Assembly: GCF_002911665.1 (NCBI RefSeq)
Contig: NZ_MTBP01000003.1
Span: forward strand, 372,001-436,000
Source: Actinomadura rubteroloni
GTDB lineage: Bacteria > Actinomycetota > Actinomycetes > Streptosporangiales > Streptosporangiaceae
Direction: 5' to 3'
Length of the DNA stretch: 64,000 bases
Both the position numbers and the translations under genes were made by a program. A model generated the notes under the pieces. The model did not search any database. It was not told where the DNA came from and saw nothing but the letters and a program-made list of their open reading frames with translations. This document shows positions 1-8,533 of this stretch, piece after piece (position 1 is the stretch's first letter; each line of letters begins with the position of its first letter).

Positions 1-55
1 TGTAGTCGTCGCGGTTCAGCGCGGGACGGACCCGGCCGCAGCTCAGGCACAACAT
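1..55 (-). CDS. 5' end of an unknown protein, cut by the window edge
   Basis: Only the first 18 codons are present. They begin MLCLSCGRVRP and hold a CxxC pair (Cys3, Cys6), as in a small zinc-binding N-terminus. The start is supported by a clear GGGAGGA ribosome binding site six bases before the ATG. The gene is divergent from the GAF regulator at 288, which may control it. Nothing about the function can be said from so short a fragment. Confidence 0.5.
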   Translation of the reverse strand, partial: MLCLSCGRVRPALNRDDY

Positions 56-108
56 GATCGTCCTCCCGTCGGGGGTGCGGCCGCTTCGTACGCCTTCCCC
101 TCCCGAGA

Positions 109-133
109 CGTGCGAAGCGGCTGCACTCGCACG
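109..133. promoter_or_regulatory. Inverted repeat between divergent genes, possible operator
   Basis: Arms CGTGCGA (109-115) and TCGCACG (127-133) match perfectly around an 11-base spacer. The repeat lies in the gap between the truncated minus-strand gene and the GAF regulator, where an autoregulatory operator would be expected. Arms of seven bases in DNA this GC-rich can arise by chance. Confidence 0.3.
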
Positions 134-287
134 GTAGGCACGCCGAGGTTGCACGCACGTTGCGGTCGATCGCTCACCGAATGTGGCAAAGGCCAGGTAG
201 ATCGGTTGGGGTGAACCGGTTGCGCGGACGGGTGCGGCGCTCGATGCTCGGACGGGACGACGATGTCCGGCGCGCCCGGGGGGAACG

Positions 288-1784
288 ATGCGGCGAACGA
301 GGAATCCGGGTGTGCCCCCGCCGCACGCGTGCGCGCGTCCGGAGGAGCTTCTCGCGCATCTGGACAGCGCGCACGCGCGCGTCCAGGACGGCGGCCGGGC
401 GGCGGTGCGGCCCGCGATCGCCGAGTCGTGGCGCCGGTCGCGATGCGGCGGGGTCGACGCGGCGGCGTCGGCGGCCCCGGCGGCGCTGGACGACGCGCAG
501 GTCGCGGGCGTGCGGGCGGGCCATCCGCTGGCCGCGCACGTCCCGATGCTGCGCGAGCTGCTGGGCGGCGCGCCGGGCGACGGCGCGCAGCTCATGGTCG
601 TCACCGACGGCGAGGGAACGGTCCTGTGGGCCGAGGGGCCGCGCCGGCTGCGGCGGGCGGCGGACGCGATTGGGCTGGCCGAGGGCTTCCGCTGGTCGGA
701 GTCGGCGATCGGGACGAACGGGATCGGCACCGCGCTGGCGGCCGGCGGCCCGCAGTACGTGTTCGCGGCCGAGCACGCCGTCCACGTCCTGCACCGCTGG
801 TCGTGCGCGGGCGCGCCGGTCACCGATCCCGACAGCGGCGAGTTCGTCGGCTGCCTGGACGTCAGCGACACGGTGGAGCGGCTGCATCCGGCGTCGGTGC
901 GCTTGGTGGACGCGGTCGCGCGGCTGGCCGAGACGGCCCTGGCCGCCGAGATGCGGGTGCGCGACGAACGGCTCCGCGACGCCTACGGACGGCATCTGCG
1001 GGCGTTGCGCGGCGAGCCCGGCCTGCTGGTGACGGCGACGGGCCGCGTGCTGGCGGACCGCCACGGCCGGTGGCGCGGACGGCGTCTGGCGGCCCCGGCG
1101 CCGGGCGCGTGGATCGTCCTGCCGGACGGGCGGCGCGCACAGGCCGAGCCGGTGGGGGAGGCGTTCCTGCTGCGTCCAGACGCGCCGGGCGCGCCGCCGC
1201 GGGACCGTCCGCTGCTGACGCTGGCGCTGCTCGGCACGGAGCGTCCGGCGGCGTGGCTGGACGGCCGGCGCGTCGCGCTGTCGGCCCGGCACGCCGAGAT
1301 CCTGGCGCTGCTGGCGCTGCATCCGCGCGGGATGAGCGGGGAGCGGCTGGCGCTGTGCCTGTACGGGGAGGACGGCAGCCCGGTGACGGTCCGCGCCGAG
1401 ATGCACCGGCTCCGGGCGCGGCTCGGCGGCGTCGTCGAGGGACGCCCGTACCGGCTGGAGTGCGCGGTGGACGCCGACGTGCTCGCGGTGCGCCGGTGCC
1501 TGGACGCGGGCGACGCGGCGGGCGCGGCGCGGCACTACGCCGGTGCGCTGCTGCCCGCGTCGGACGCGCCCGCGATCCGGGAGGAGCGCGACGAACTGGC
1601 CGTCCGGGTGCGGGGCCTGCTGCTGCGGCGCGGCACGGCCGAGGCGCTGTGGACGTACGCACGGACGGCCGAGGGCGCGCAGGACGCCGAGGTCGTGGAG
1701 CGGCTGGCGGCGGCGCTGCCGCCGGGGGACCCGCGCGGTCCGGCGGTCGCGGCGCGCGGCGAGCGGCTGCGCGAGGAGTTCTAG
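288..1784 (+). CDS. GAF-domain transcriptional regulator with C-terminal winged helix
   Basis: This 498-residue regulator starts like the AcoR group: a SWRRS segment near residue 48, then a GAF sensor domain (about 75-220) with the signature ESAIGTNGIGTAL. AcoR-type activators continue into a sigma-54 AAA+ domain, which is absent here. The C-terminal part (about 315-400, ALSARHAEILALLALHP and a following VRAEMHRLRARLG helix) looks like a winged-helix DNA-binding domain of the OmpR/SARP shape. Such proteins in actinomycetes often stand next to aldehyde or alcohol dehydrogenase genes, so a small-metabolite sensor is likely; the ligand is unknown. The ATG has a GGGGGGAA site just before it. Its stop codon overlaps the stop of the convergent phosphatase gene. 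Confidence 0.8.
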   Translation: MRRTRNPGVPPPHACARPEELLAHLDSAHARVQDGGRAAVRPAIAESWRRSRCGGVDAAASAAPAALDDAQVAGVRAGHPLAAHVPMLRELLGGAPGDGAQLMVVTDGEGTVLWAEGPRRLRRAADAIGLAEGFRWSESAIGTNGIGTALAAGGPQYVFAAEHAVHVLHRWSCAGAPVTDPDSGEFVGCLDVSDTVERLHPASVRLVDAVARLAETALAAEMRVRDERLRDAYGRHLRALRGEPGLLVTATGRVLADRHGRWRGRRLAAPAPGAWIVLPDGRRAQAEPVGEAFLLRPDAPGAPPRDRPLLTLALLGTERPAAWLDGRRVALSARHAEILALLALHPRGMSGERLALCLYGEDGSPVTVRAEMHRLRARLGGVVEGRPYRLECAVDADVLAVRRCLDAGDAAGAARHYAGALLPASDAPAIREERDELAVRVRGLLLRRGTAEALWTYARTAEGAQDAEVVERLAAALPPGDPRGPAVAARGERLREEF

Positions 1785-2479
1785 CAGACGCCGGACAGGT
1801 GGTCGCAGTCGTTGTAGCAGACGGGCCGCAGCTGTCCGCCGGCGTTGCGCCAGCGGCTGATGGAGGCGTTCTCGACGGGCGTGCGCTCGACGTCCAGCAC
1901 TTCGGCCTCGGTGAGGTCCTCGGCGATGTACCGGGAGGTGACGATCACCGCGTCGTGCGCGACGACGAGCACGCGCCGCCCGGGGGCGTCCAGCGACAGG
2001 TCGCGGTAGAAGCTGCGTAGCCGCAGCACCAGGTCGGCCCAGCACTCGCCGCCCGGCGGACGGTAGTAGAACTTGCCGAGCTTGCGCAGCCGCGCCGCCT
2101 CCTCGGGGTGGCGGTGTTCGACGCCGTGCGCGGTGAGCCCCTCGAAGACGCCCTGGTCGCGGTCGCGGAGCCGTTCGTCCACGCGGGTGTCGAGGGCGAG
2201 CCCGGCCCGGTCGAGGGCGATCGCGAGCGTGTCGCGGGCGCGCAGGAACGGGGAGACGCGGGCGAGGTCGGGCCGCTCGTCCGAGGGGAGGGCGGCGAGC
2301 CGGTCGCCGAGCCGGGCGGCCTGGGCGCGGCCCGCGGGCGACAGCGGGATGTCCGCGTCGCGCTCGCCGATGCCGCTCTCGTCGGCCCCGGCGGCGTGCG
2401 CGGCGCGGTAGGCGACGTTCCCGGTGCTCTCGCCGTGCCGGGCGAGGATCAGCCACTCCAGCGCGTTCACGTCCCACAT
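1781..2479 (-). CDS. Histidine phosphatase family protein
   Basis: This 232-residue protein has the phosphoglycerate mutase-like fold: the N-terminal LILARHGES motif supplies the phospho-accepting His, and a later VLVVAHDAVI segment supplies the second catalytic His. Members remove phosphate from sugars, nucleotides or other small molecules; the substrate cannot be read from sequence. The start MWDVNALE was chosen because the catalytic strand begins about ten residues later; an upstream extension is low-complexity. The TAG stop shares a CTAG with the stop of the convergent regulator, so the two genes leave no intergenic space. Confidence 0.82.
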   Translation of the reverse strand: MWDVNALEWLILARHGESTGNVAYRAAHAAGADESGIGERDADIPLSPAGRAQAARLGDRLAALPSDERPDLARVSPFLRARDTLAIALDRAGLALDTRVDERLRDRDQGVFEGLTAHGVEHRHPEEAARLRKLGKFYYRPPGGECWADLVLRLRSFYRDLSLDAPGRRVLVVAHDAVIVTSRYIAEDLTEAEVLDVERTPVENASISRWRNAGGQLRPVCYNDCDHLSGVC

Positions 2480-2521
2480 GCTGCCATGCCGGGCGGGTCG
2501 GCCGTCCTCTACAGCCGGTAG

Positions 2522-2527
2522 TAGTCT
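2522..2527 (+). promoter_or_regulatory. Candidate -10 element for a leaderless transcript
   Basis: TAGTCT fits the actinobacterial TANNNT -10 pattern and ends nine bases before the ATG at 2537, which has no ribosome binding site. That spacing would put transcription start at or near the start codon. No good -35 is seen. Confidence 0.35.
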
Positions 2528-2536
2528 GGCCGTCCT

Positions 2537-2902
2537 ATGTCGAACGCCCTTTCCACCGTGGTCATCGTGGTGGCGCTGCTGGCCGCCGCGTTCAGCGCGG
2601 TCACCGCGCTGCGGAACCGGCCGATGGGGTGGGGCGACCTCGCCGCGCTCGGCGTGCTGGAGATCGCACTCATCGTGCAGGCGGTCGTGGGGTTCGTGAA
2701 GCTGTCGGGCGACGGCGGCCCGTCCGGGACCGCCACGTTCGTCGGGTATCTGCTCGCGGCGCTGGTCATCCCGCCCGCGGGCGCGGGCTGGGGCGTGCTG
2801 GAGCGCAGCCGGTGGGGCCCGGGGGTGATCGTGGTCGCGGGCCTCGCGATCGCGGTGATGGTGGTGCGGATGCGGCAGATCTGGGACGGGACGGGTGTCT
2901 GA
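2537..2902 (+). CDS. Small integral membrane protein
   Basis: The 121-residue product has four hydrophobic segments (about residues 4-24, 34-54, 66-86 and 92-110) and short polar linkers, so it is a four-helix membrane protein. The pattern resembles small actinobacterial membrane proteins of unknown function. It overlaps the next gene by eight bases and the two are surely co-transcribed. No catalytic motif is visible. Confidence 0.75.
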   Translation: MSNALSTVVIVVALLAAAFSAVTALRNRPMGWGDLAALGVLEIALIVQAVVGFVKLSGDGGPSGTATFVGYLLAALVIPPAGAGWGVLERSRWGPGVIVVAGLAIAVMVVRMRQIWDGTGV

Positions 2903-3332
2903 CACGGTGCGGGAGACCGGCGGCGGTCCGGGACGGCTGCTGGTCGCGGTCTACGGGATCTTCGCGCTGGCGGCGGGCGCGCGGGCGGCGGTGCAGATCG
3001 CGACGAAGTTCGGCGAGGCGCCGCTGGCGTACGTGCTGTCGGCGTTCGCGGCCGTCGTGTACGTGCTGGCGACGGCGGCGCTGGCGATCGGCGGGCGCGC
3101 GTCCCGGCGCGTCGCCGTCGCGGCCTGCTCGGTGGAACTGGCCGGCGTGCTGGCCGTCGGGACGCTGAGCCTGGCCGACCCCGCCGCCTTCCCCGACGCG
3201 ACCGTGTGGTCGGGCTACGGTCGCGGGTACGGGTTCGTGCCGCTGGTGCTGCCGGTCGCCGGCCTGGTGTGGCTGTGGCGCACCGCCCGGACGGACGGGG
3301 GCCGGGAAGTCCGGCCGGACGGGAACGGCTGA
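2895..3332 (+). CDS. Small integral membrane protein, partner of the preceding gene
   Basis: This 145-residue protein also has four hydrophobic helices (about 14-34, 45-68, 73-95 and 112-130). Between helices three and four lies a Gly/Tyr-rich loop (SGYGRGYGF). The GTG start at 2895 lies inside the end of the previous gene, which indicates translational coupling; the two products may form one membrane complex. Function unknown. Confidence 0.75.
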   Translation: MSDTVRETGGGPGRLLVAVYGIFALAAGARAAVQIATKFGEAPLAYVLSAFAAVVYVLATAALAIGGRASRRVAVAACSVELAGVLAVGTLSLADPAAFPDATVWSGYGRGYGFVPLVLPVAGLVWLWRTARTDGGREVRPDGNG

Positions 3333-3402
3333 CGGCGGCGGGGCCGGACCATCCGGAGGCGCCCGCTCGGGACGGCCGGGAACCTCCGGAGATCGCGGGG
3401 GC

Positions 3403-4164
3403 TCAGGTCGAGGTCATCGTGCGTCCTCCGATCGGGAGCACGTGGACGGCCGCCCGGACGATCGTCTCGACGTCCTCGGGCGACAGCTCGGCGGTCGGGT
3501 GGGACCGGATCCAGCGCAGCATCTTCAGCGGCGGCGCGAACGTGATGCCGTCGGCGACGAGCGGCGGGCGCTTGACCCGTCCGCCGTGGACGGCCAGCAC
3601 CGGCGTGACCGTGACCTCGGTGCCGGTGCGCTCCGACAGCAGCCGCGCGGTCTGCTCGGCCGCGCCGTGCAGGCCGCCGACGAGCTTGGACGGCGTCCGC
3701 CCGTCGATGAACAGCTTCCCGCCGTAGGCGGTGATCTCGGTGCCGGGGTGCCAGGCGTCGTTCTGGACGAGCCAGACCCCGCCCGGCCCGACGACGATCT
3801 GGTCGGCGGTGCCGTGCCCGGGGACGACCCGGCCGTGCAGCACCCGGTGGCCGCGCCGCTCCAGCGTGTACTTGAAGATCGTGTTCATGCGCCGGTCGCC
3901 GCGCAGCCCGCGCCGCCAGACACTGGACGTCTGGTAGCCGTACCAGGCGAACCCGAAGTCGACGGCCGCAACCAGGACGCCCGCGGCGACGCCGATAAAG
4001 GGGTTCAGGAGGACCCAGCACAAAACGAGCGCCAGAACGCTGTAAATTACACGGCTGCGGATGCGGCGTTTCCGCCCCCGGTGCCAGAGCTCCGCGTACA
4101 CGGCCTGCGGGGTGCCTCCGGCGAAGGCGGCCCTGTCCCTGAGATAGATGGAGCTTCCGAACAT
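3403..4164 (-). CDS. NERD domain-containing membrane protein
   Basis: The 253-residue protein has a cytoplasmic N-terminus, one or two membrane helices (about 41-75, VIYSVLALVLCWVLL onward) and then a NERD-type nuclease-related domain (about 93-200). That domain shows a DQIVVGPGGVWLVQN strand followed by a Lys-containing strand (GGKLFIDG). NERD domains are proposed to act on DNA, but activity is rarely shown. It is divergent from hrpB, with a 294-base gap holding an inverted repeat. Confidence 0.72.
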   Translation of the reverse strand: MFGSSIYLRDRAAFAGGTPQAVYAELWHRGRKRRIRSRVIYSVLALVLCWVLLNPFIGVAAGVLVAAVDFGFAWYGYQTSSVWRRGLRGDRRMNTIFKYTLERRGHRVLHGRVVPGHGTADQIVVGPGGVWLVQNDAWHPGTEITAYGGKLFIDGRTPSKLVGGLHGAAEQTARLLSERTGTEVTVTPVLAVHGGRVKRPPLVADGITFAPPLKMLRWIRSHPTAELSPEDVETIVRAAVHVLPIGGRTMTST

Positions 4165-4359
4165 CGTCCGACCTCTCGTGTACCTGCTCCGACGGCGACG
4201 ATTATGGCAATGCCCGCGGCTTTGCGTCCCTCTCTCGGATGGTGGGCCACGACGCGCGGAAAAGCAACAGCCATGGCCGGTATATCCCTCCTGCGGGACT
4301 TCTCATGCCTGGTCCGGCATGGTACGCAGGTGCGCTTCGCGAAGGTCGCCGGTGAATTT

Positions 4360-4392
4360 GAAAGGCACGGTGCAATTATCACCGCGCCTTTC
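4360..4392. promoter_or_regulatory. Inverted repeat in the NERD/hrpB divergent gap
   Basis: Arms GAAAGGCACGGTG and CACCGCGCCTTTC (13 bases, one mismatch) flank the AT-rich centre CAATTAT. Because the flanking genes diverge, an operator serving both promoters is more likely than a terminator. The surrounding stretch is distinctly less GC-rich than the genes, as expected of a promoter region. Confidence 0.45.
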
Positions 4393-4458
4393 GCGAGTGG
4401 TCTTTATCACACCGGGCGGCGGACGGGCGCGGACGCGGACCGGCGCCAGACTGGGACG

Positions 4459-7083
4459 ATGCGCCCCGACACCCTGCCGGTGCGGGCGGCCGTCCCCGCG
4501 CTGCGCGCCGCCCTGGCCGGGCCGGGCGCGGCCGTGCTCGCCGCGCCGCCCGGCACCGGCAAGACGACCCACGTCCCGCTCGCGCTCGCCGGGCTGGCCG
4601 GGGACGCGCCCGCCGTGGACGGGACGGTCGTCGTCGCCGAGCCCCGCCGCCTCGCGGCCCGCGCCGCCGCGCGCCGGATGGCGTGGACGCTCGGGGAGCG
4701 CGTCGGCGGGCGGATCGGCGTGACCGTCCGGGGCGAGCACAGACCGGGCACGCACGTGCAGGTCGTGACGACGGGCGTGCTGCTGCGGCGGCTCCAGGAC
4801 GAACCGGACCTGCCCGGCGTCGGCGCGGTGATCCTGGACGAGTGCCACGAACGCCATCTGGACGCCGACACCGCGCTGGCGTTCCTGCTGGACGTCCGCG
4901 CGACGCTGCGTCCCGGGCTGCGGCTCGTCGCGGCCTCGGCGACCGCCGACACCGGCCCGTGGGCGCGGCTGCTCGGCGCGGGCGGCGAACCGGCGCCCGT
5001 CGTGGAGACGCGGGCCGCCGCGCACCCGGTGGAGACGGTGTGGGCCCCGCCGGACCGCCCCGTCGCGCCCCCGCACGGCACCCGCACCGACCCCGCGCTG
5101 CTCGCGCACGTCGCCGCGACCGTGCGCCGCGCGCTCGCCGAACGCGACGGCGACGTGCTGTGCTTCCTGCCCGGCGCGGGGGAGATCGCGCGGGTCGCGG
5201 CACTGCTGGACGGGCCGTTCGACGTCCTGCGCGTCCACGGCCGGGCGCCCGCCGCCGTGCAGGACGCGGTGCTCGCGCCGGGGGAGCGGCGCCGGGTCGT
5301 CCTCGCCACGTCGGTCGCCGAGTCGAGCCTGACCGTGCCGGGCGTCCGGATCGTCGTGGACGCCGGGCTGGCCCGCGAGCCGCGCACCGACCACGCGCGG
5401 GGGCTCGGTGCGCTGACGACCGTCCGGGCGTCGCGCGCGGCGGCCGACCAGCGCGCCGGACGCGCCGGACGCGAGGCCCCCGGAGCCGTCTACCGCTGCT
5501 GGAGCGAGGCCGAGCACGCGCGGCTGCCCGCCCGGCCGCGCCCGGAGATCGCGCTCGCCGACCTCACCGGGTTCGCGCTGGAGGCCGCGTGCTGGGGCGA
5601 CCCGGACGCGTCCGGGCTCGCGCTGCCCGACCCGCCGCCGCCCGCCGCGCTCACCGCCGCCCGCGCCGTCCTCGCCGCGCTCGGCGCGACCGGCCCGGAC
5701 GGCCGCGTCACCCCGCGCGGCCGGGAGCTGGCGCGGCTCGGCGTCCCGCCCCGCCTGGCGCGCGCCGCGCTGGACGGCGCCGCGCTCGTCGGCGCCCGCA
5801 CCGCCGCCGAGATCGTCGCGCTCCTGTCCGAGCCCCCGCAGGACGCGGGCGACGACCTGACCGCCGTGTGGCGGCGGCTGCGGCGCGGCGGCGACGGCCC
5901 GGCGGCCCGCTGGGCGGACGAAGCACGCCGCCTGGAGCGCTCCCTGCCGAAACCGTCGGGGCGGCTGGAGCGCTCGCGGCCGAGACCGTCGGCCCAGCCG
6001 CCGGCGGGTCCCATGGACAATGCGGGAAAGCTGGAGCGCTCGCGGTCGGGGTCGGCGGCCCAGCCGCCGCCCGGCGACGTGGCGGCGGGGTCCACGGACG
6101 TGGCGGGGCGGCCGGTGTCCGGGGACGTGGCGGCGGGGCTCGTCGTCGCGCTGGCGTTTCCCGAACGTGTCGCCCGGCTGCGGGGGCGCGACCACCTCAT
6201 GGCGTCCGGGACCGGGGCGGCGTTCGGGCCCGGTTCCGCGCTCGCCGCCGCCAGGCCCGAGTGGCTGGCCGTCGCGGTCGCCGACCGGCCCGCCGGGTCG
6301 GCGGCGGCGCGGATCCGGCTGGCCGTCGCCATCGACGCCGCCACGGCCGAACGGGCCGCCGCGCCGCTGCGCGCCACCGAGGACGAAGTCGTCTGGCGGG
6401 ACGGCGACGTCGTGGCGCGCCGGGTGGAACGGCTCGGGGCGATCGAACTCGCCGCGCGTCCGCTGCCCGACCCGCCCGCCGAGCGCGTCGCCGCCGCGCT
6501 GGCCGACGGGCTCGACGCCGAGGGACTCGCGCTCCTGGACTGGACGCCCGCCGCCACCGCGCTGCGCGAGCGCTTCGCCTTCCTGCGCGCCGCGCTCGGC
6601 GACCCCTGGCCCGCCGTGGACGACGCCGCGCTGCTCGCCCGCGCCCCCGGCTGGCTCGCCGCCGCCGGCGCCCGCCGCCGCGCGGACCTGCGGCGCGTCG
6701 ACGTCGCGGCGGCGCTGCGCGGCCTCGTGCCGTGGGAGTGCGCGGCGCGGCTGGAGGAGTTCGCGCCCGAACGCGTGCAGGTCCCGTCGGGGTCCCGGGT
6801 CCGTGTGGACTACTCCGGCGACCGGCCCGTCCTCGCCGTCCGGCTCCAGGAGCTGTTCGGCTGGGACGCCGCGCCCGCGCTCGCCGGGGGCCGCGTCCCG
6901 CTCGTCGTGCACCTGCTGTCCCCGGCGGGCCGGCCCGCCGCCGTCACCGCCGACCTCGCGGCGTTCTGGCGGGAGGGGTACCGGGCCGTCCGCGCCGACC
7001 TGCGCGGACGCTACCCGCGCCACCCCTGGCCGGAGGACCCGGCGGCCGAGCCCCCGACGCGCCGCGCCAAGCCGCGCCGCTGA
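4459..7083 (+). CDS. hrpB: ATP-dependent helicase HrpB
   Basis: This 874-residue DEAH-box helicase shows Walker A (APPGTGKTT), the DECHERH box, the SATADT motif III, a motif VI-like QRAGRAGR and the HrpB-type C-terminal domain (LVVALAFPERVARLRG onward). HrpB proteins are RNA/DNA helicases of uncertain role. The ATG at 4459 precedes the first conserved strand by few residues; a much longer upstream extension in frame lacks family similarity and overlaps the divergent NERD gene. An insert of roughly 60-70 residues between the helicase-associated region and the C-terminal domain is built from repeats (see the repeat entry). Confidence 0.9.
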   Translation: MRPDTLPVRAAVPALRAALAGPGAAVLAAPPGTGKTTHVPLALAGLAGDAPAVDGTVVVAEPRRLAARAAARRMAWTLGERVGGRIGVTVRGEHRPGTHVQVVTTGVLLRRLQDEPDLPGVGAVILDECHERHLDADTALAFLLDVRATLRPGLRLVAASATADTGPWARLLGAGGEPAPVVETRAAAHPVETVWAPPDRPVAPPHGTRTDPALLAHVAATVRRALAERDGDVLCFLPGAGEIARVAALLDGPFDVLRVHGRAPAAVQDAVLAPGERRRVVLATSVAESSLTVPGVRIVVDAGLAREPRTDHARGLGALTTVRASRAAADQRAGRAGREAPGAVYRCWSEAEHARLPARPRPEIALADLTGFALEAACWGDPDASGLALPDPPPPAALTAARAVLAALGATGPDGRVTPRGRELARLGVPPRLARAALDGAALVGARTAAEIVALLSEPPQDAGDDLTAVWRRLRRGGDGPAARWADEARRLERSLPKPSGRLERSRPRPSAQPPAGPMDNAGKLERSRSGSAAQPPPGDVAAGSTDVAGRPVSGDVAAGLVVALAFPERVARLRGRDHLMASGTGAAFGPGSALAAARPEWLAVAVADRPAGSAAARIRLAVAIDAATAERAAAPLRATEDEVVWRDGDVVARRVERLGAIELAARPLPDPPAERVAAALADGLDAEGLALLDWTPAATALRERFAFLRAALGDPWPAVDDAALLARAPGWLAAAGARRRADLRRVDVAAALRGLVPWECAARLEEFAPERVQVPSGSRVRVDYSGDRPVLAVRLQELFGWDAAPALAGGRVPLVVHLLSPAGRPAAVTADLAAFWREGYRAVRADLRGRYPRHPWPEDPAAEPPTRRAKPRR
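5932..6140 (+). repeat. Tandem-repeat linker inside hrpB
   Basis: The unit CTGGAGCGCTC starts at 5932, 5965 and 6031, spacings of 33 and 66 bases, so an 11-codon period is kept. A second unit, GACGTGGCGGCGGGG, recurs around 6076 and 6124 with a shorter copy between. The stretch encodes a Pro/Ser/Arg-rich, certainly disordered linker at about residues 492-561. Period and frame preservation suggest expansion by slippage or recombination. Confidence 0.7.
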
Positions 7084-7827
7084 TCAGGACCGGGCGGCGA
7101 CGAGCGCGGCGATCCCGTCCAGGACGCGCGCGAGCCCGAACGCGAACGCGTGCTCGGGGTCGGACGCGGCCTGGTGCTCCTGCCCGGCGGCCGCCCCGAC
7201 CCGCGTCGCCAGCGGGTACCGGTCCGGCTCGACCAGCTCGGCGAGGACCGGCGCCGTCGCCTCCCACCACTCCAGGTCGGTGCGCCCGGTGCGGCGCTCG
7301 GCCGCCCGCGCCTCCACCGACGCGCGGGCCGCGCTCGCCGCGAACCCCTCGACCAGCGCGACGACCGCGTCCATCTCGACGTCGGTGAGGCCGAGGCCGT
7401 CCACCGCCGCGAGCGCGATCTCGTACCGGTCCAGCGTGTGCGGCCCGAGACGCGGACGCGACGTCGCCGCCGCCAGCAGCCACGGATGCCGGTGGTAGAA
7501 CCGCCAGTGCTCGCGCGCGATGTGCTCCAGCGCGTCCCGCCAGCCCACGGCGCCGGGCGGGACGAGCCCCGCCCACGCCCGGTCCCACATGAGGTCCAGC
7601 AGCTCGGCCTTGCCCGGGACGTAGGTGTAGAGCGTCATGGGGGAGACGCCGAGATCTTCGCCGACGCGCCGCATCGACAGGGCGTCCAGGCCGTCGGCGT
7701 CGGCGACCGCGACGGCCGCCGCGACGATCCGCTCGACGGTCAGCCGGGGCTTCGGGCCGCGCCGGGGCGGGGCGGGACGGCCCCACAGCAGGGCGAGCGC
7801 GCGGCGCGGATCCCCGGACTCGGTCAC
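7084..7827 (-). CDS. TetR family transcriptional regulator
   Basis: In this 247-residue repressor an N-terminal helix-turn-helix (about 29-74; RIVAAAVAVADADGLDALSM, then LGVSPMTLYTYVPGKAELLD) is followed by a ligand-binding domain of the TetR_C class, with the conserved ALEHIAREHWRFYHRHPWL segment. This subfamily commonly senses drugs or hydrophobic compounds. It is followed by no other gene in its direction, and the gene upstream (7835-8533) is seven bases away on the same strand, so the pair probably forms an operon. Its stop codon abuts that of hrpB. Confidence 0.85.
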   Translation of the reverse strand: MTESGDPRRALALLWGRPAPPRRGPKPRLTVERIVAAAVAVADADGLDALSMRRVGEDLGVSPMTLYTYVPGKAELLDLMWDRAWAGLVPPGAVGWRDALEHIAREHWRFYHRHPWLLAAATSRPRLGPHTLDRYEIALAAVDGLGLTDVEMDAVVALVEGFAASAARASVEARAAERRTGRTDLEWWEATAPVLAELVEPDRYPLATRVGAAAGQEHQAASDPEHAFAFGLARVLDGIAALVAARS

Positions 7828-7834
7828 GCTCGGC

Positions 7835-8533
7835 TCAGCGCTCCGGGAGGGCGGCGGCGCGCTGCCGGGCGACGGCGAGCGCCCCGTAGGCGTCCTCGGG
7901 GAACGTCCCGTCCGGGTCCAGCGCGGCCCGCAGCCGCCGCCCCACCTCGGCGGCCGGGTACGGCTGCACGACGCACAATTCCGCCTGCATCGCCTGGCGC
8001 GCCGCGTTCATCAGCGCGGGCACGTCGCCGACGACCACGACCTCCGCCGGCGTGTCGCCGTGGCCGAGCCGGACGGCCAGCGCGTGCAGGTCCGCGCCGC
8101 CGGGGTAGCGGAACTCGCAGACCAGGCGGTCGCCGTCCAGCGGCCCCTCCTGGATCAGCCACACGGTGGCCGGCGTGACCTGCCCGAGGACGGCGGCCCA
8201 GGCCGGGACGTCCACGCCGGGCAGCGACGCGGCGGCCTTCGCGGCGGCCGACCGTCCCTCCACCGGGCCGATCGCGGCCAGCGCGAGCAGGAACACGCGC
8301 GCCCCGGACGTCCCGGCGGCGCGCAGGCTCGTGATCAGGTCGCCGAGCGCGGCCCGCCGGCCGGCCCGGTGCGGCGCCGCGGCCTCCAGCGCGCCGAGCC
8401 GTTCCGACACCGCGACCTCGGCCTGCAGCGCGCCGGGCAGCGCGGGCAGGCGCTCGGCGTCCCGCGCGTAGGCGGCGTAGACGTCGCGGAGCCCCGGCAG
8501 GAGCAGGGACGGTGTCGATCGGGCAGCGCTCAC
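7835..8533 (-). CDS. Uncharacterised protein
   Basis: I do not recognise this 232-residue product. It is soluble, Ala/Leu-rich and mostly helical in its first 100 residues, with two more strand-rich stretches (TVWLIQEGPLDGDRLVCEF and AEVVVVGDVPALMN). It has no signal peptide or membrane segment. The GTG start has no ribosome binding site, but a TAAACT -10 element six bases upstream fits a leaderless transcript. It precedes the TetR gene and is probably co-transcribed with it. Confidence 0.6.
   Translation of the reverse strand: MSAARSTPSLLLPGLRDVYAAYARDAERLPALPGALQAEVAVSERLGALEAAAPHRAGRRAALGDLITSLRAAGTSGARVFLLALAAIGPVEGRSAAAKAAASLPGVDVPAWAAVLGQVTPATVWLIQEGPLDGDRLVCEFRYPGGADLHALAVRLGHGDTPAEVVVVGDVPALMNAARQAMQAELCVVQPYPAAEVGRRLRAALDPDGTFPEDAYGALAVARQRAAALPER

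Noticed and set aside
174..2477. 767-codon frame opposite the GAF regulator and through the phosphatase
   Set aside because: The composition is Arg/Pro/Ala low-complexity and it covers two clear genes in other frames.
3344..3356. CCGGA-CCA-TCCGG hairpin between the convergent membrane protein and NERD genes
   Set aside because: Five pairs in GC-rich DNA is too little to call a terminator.
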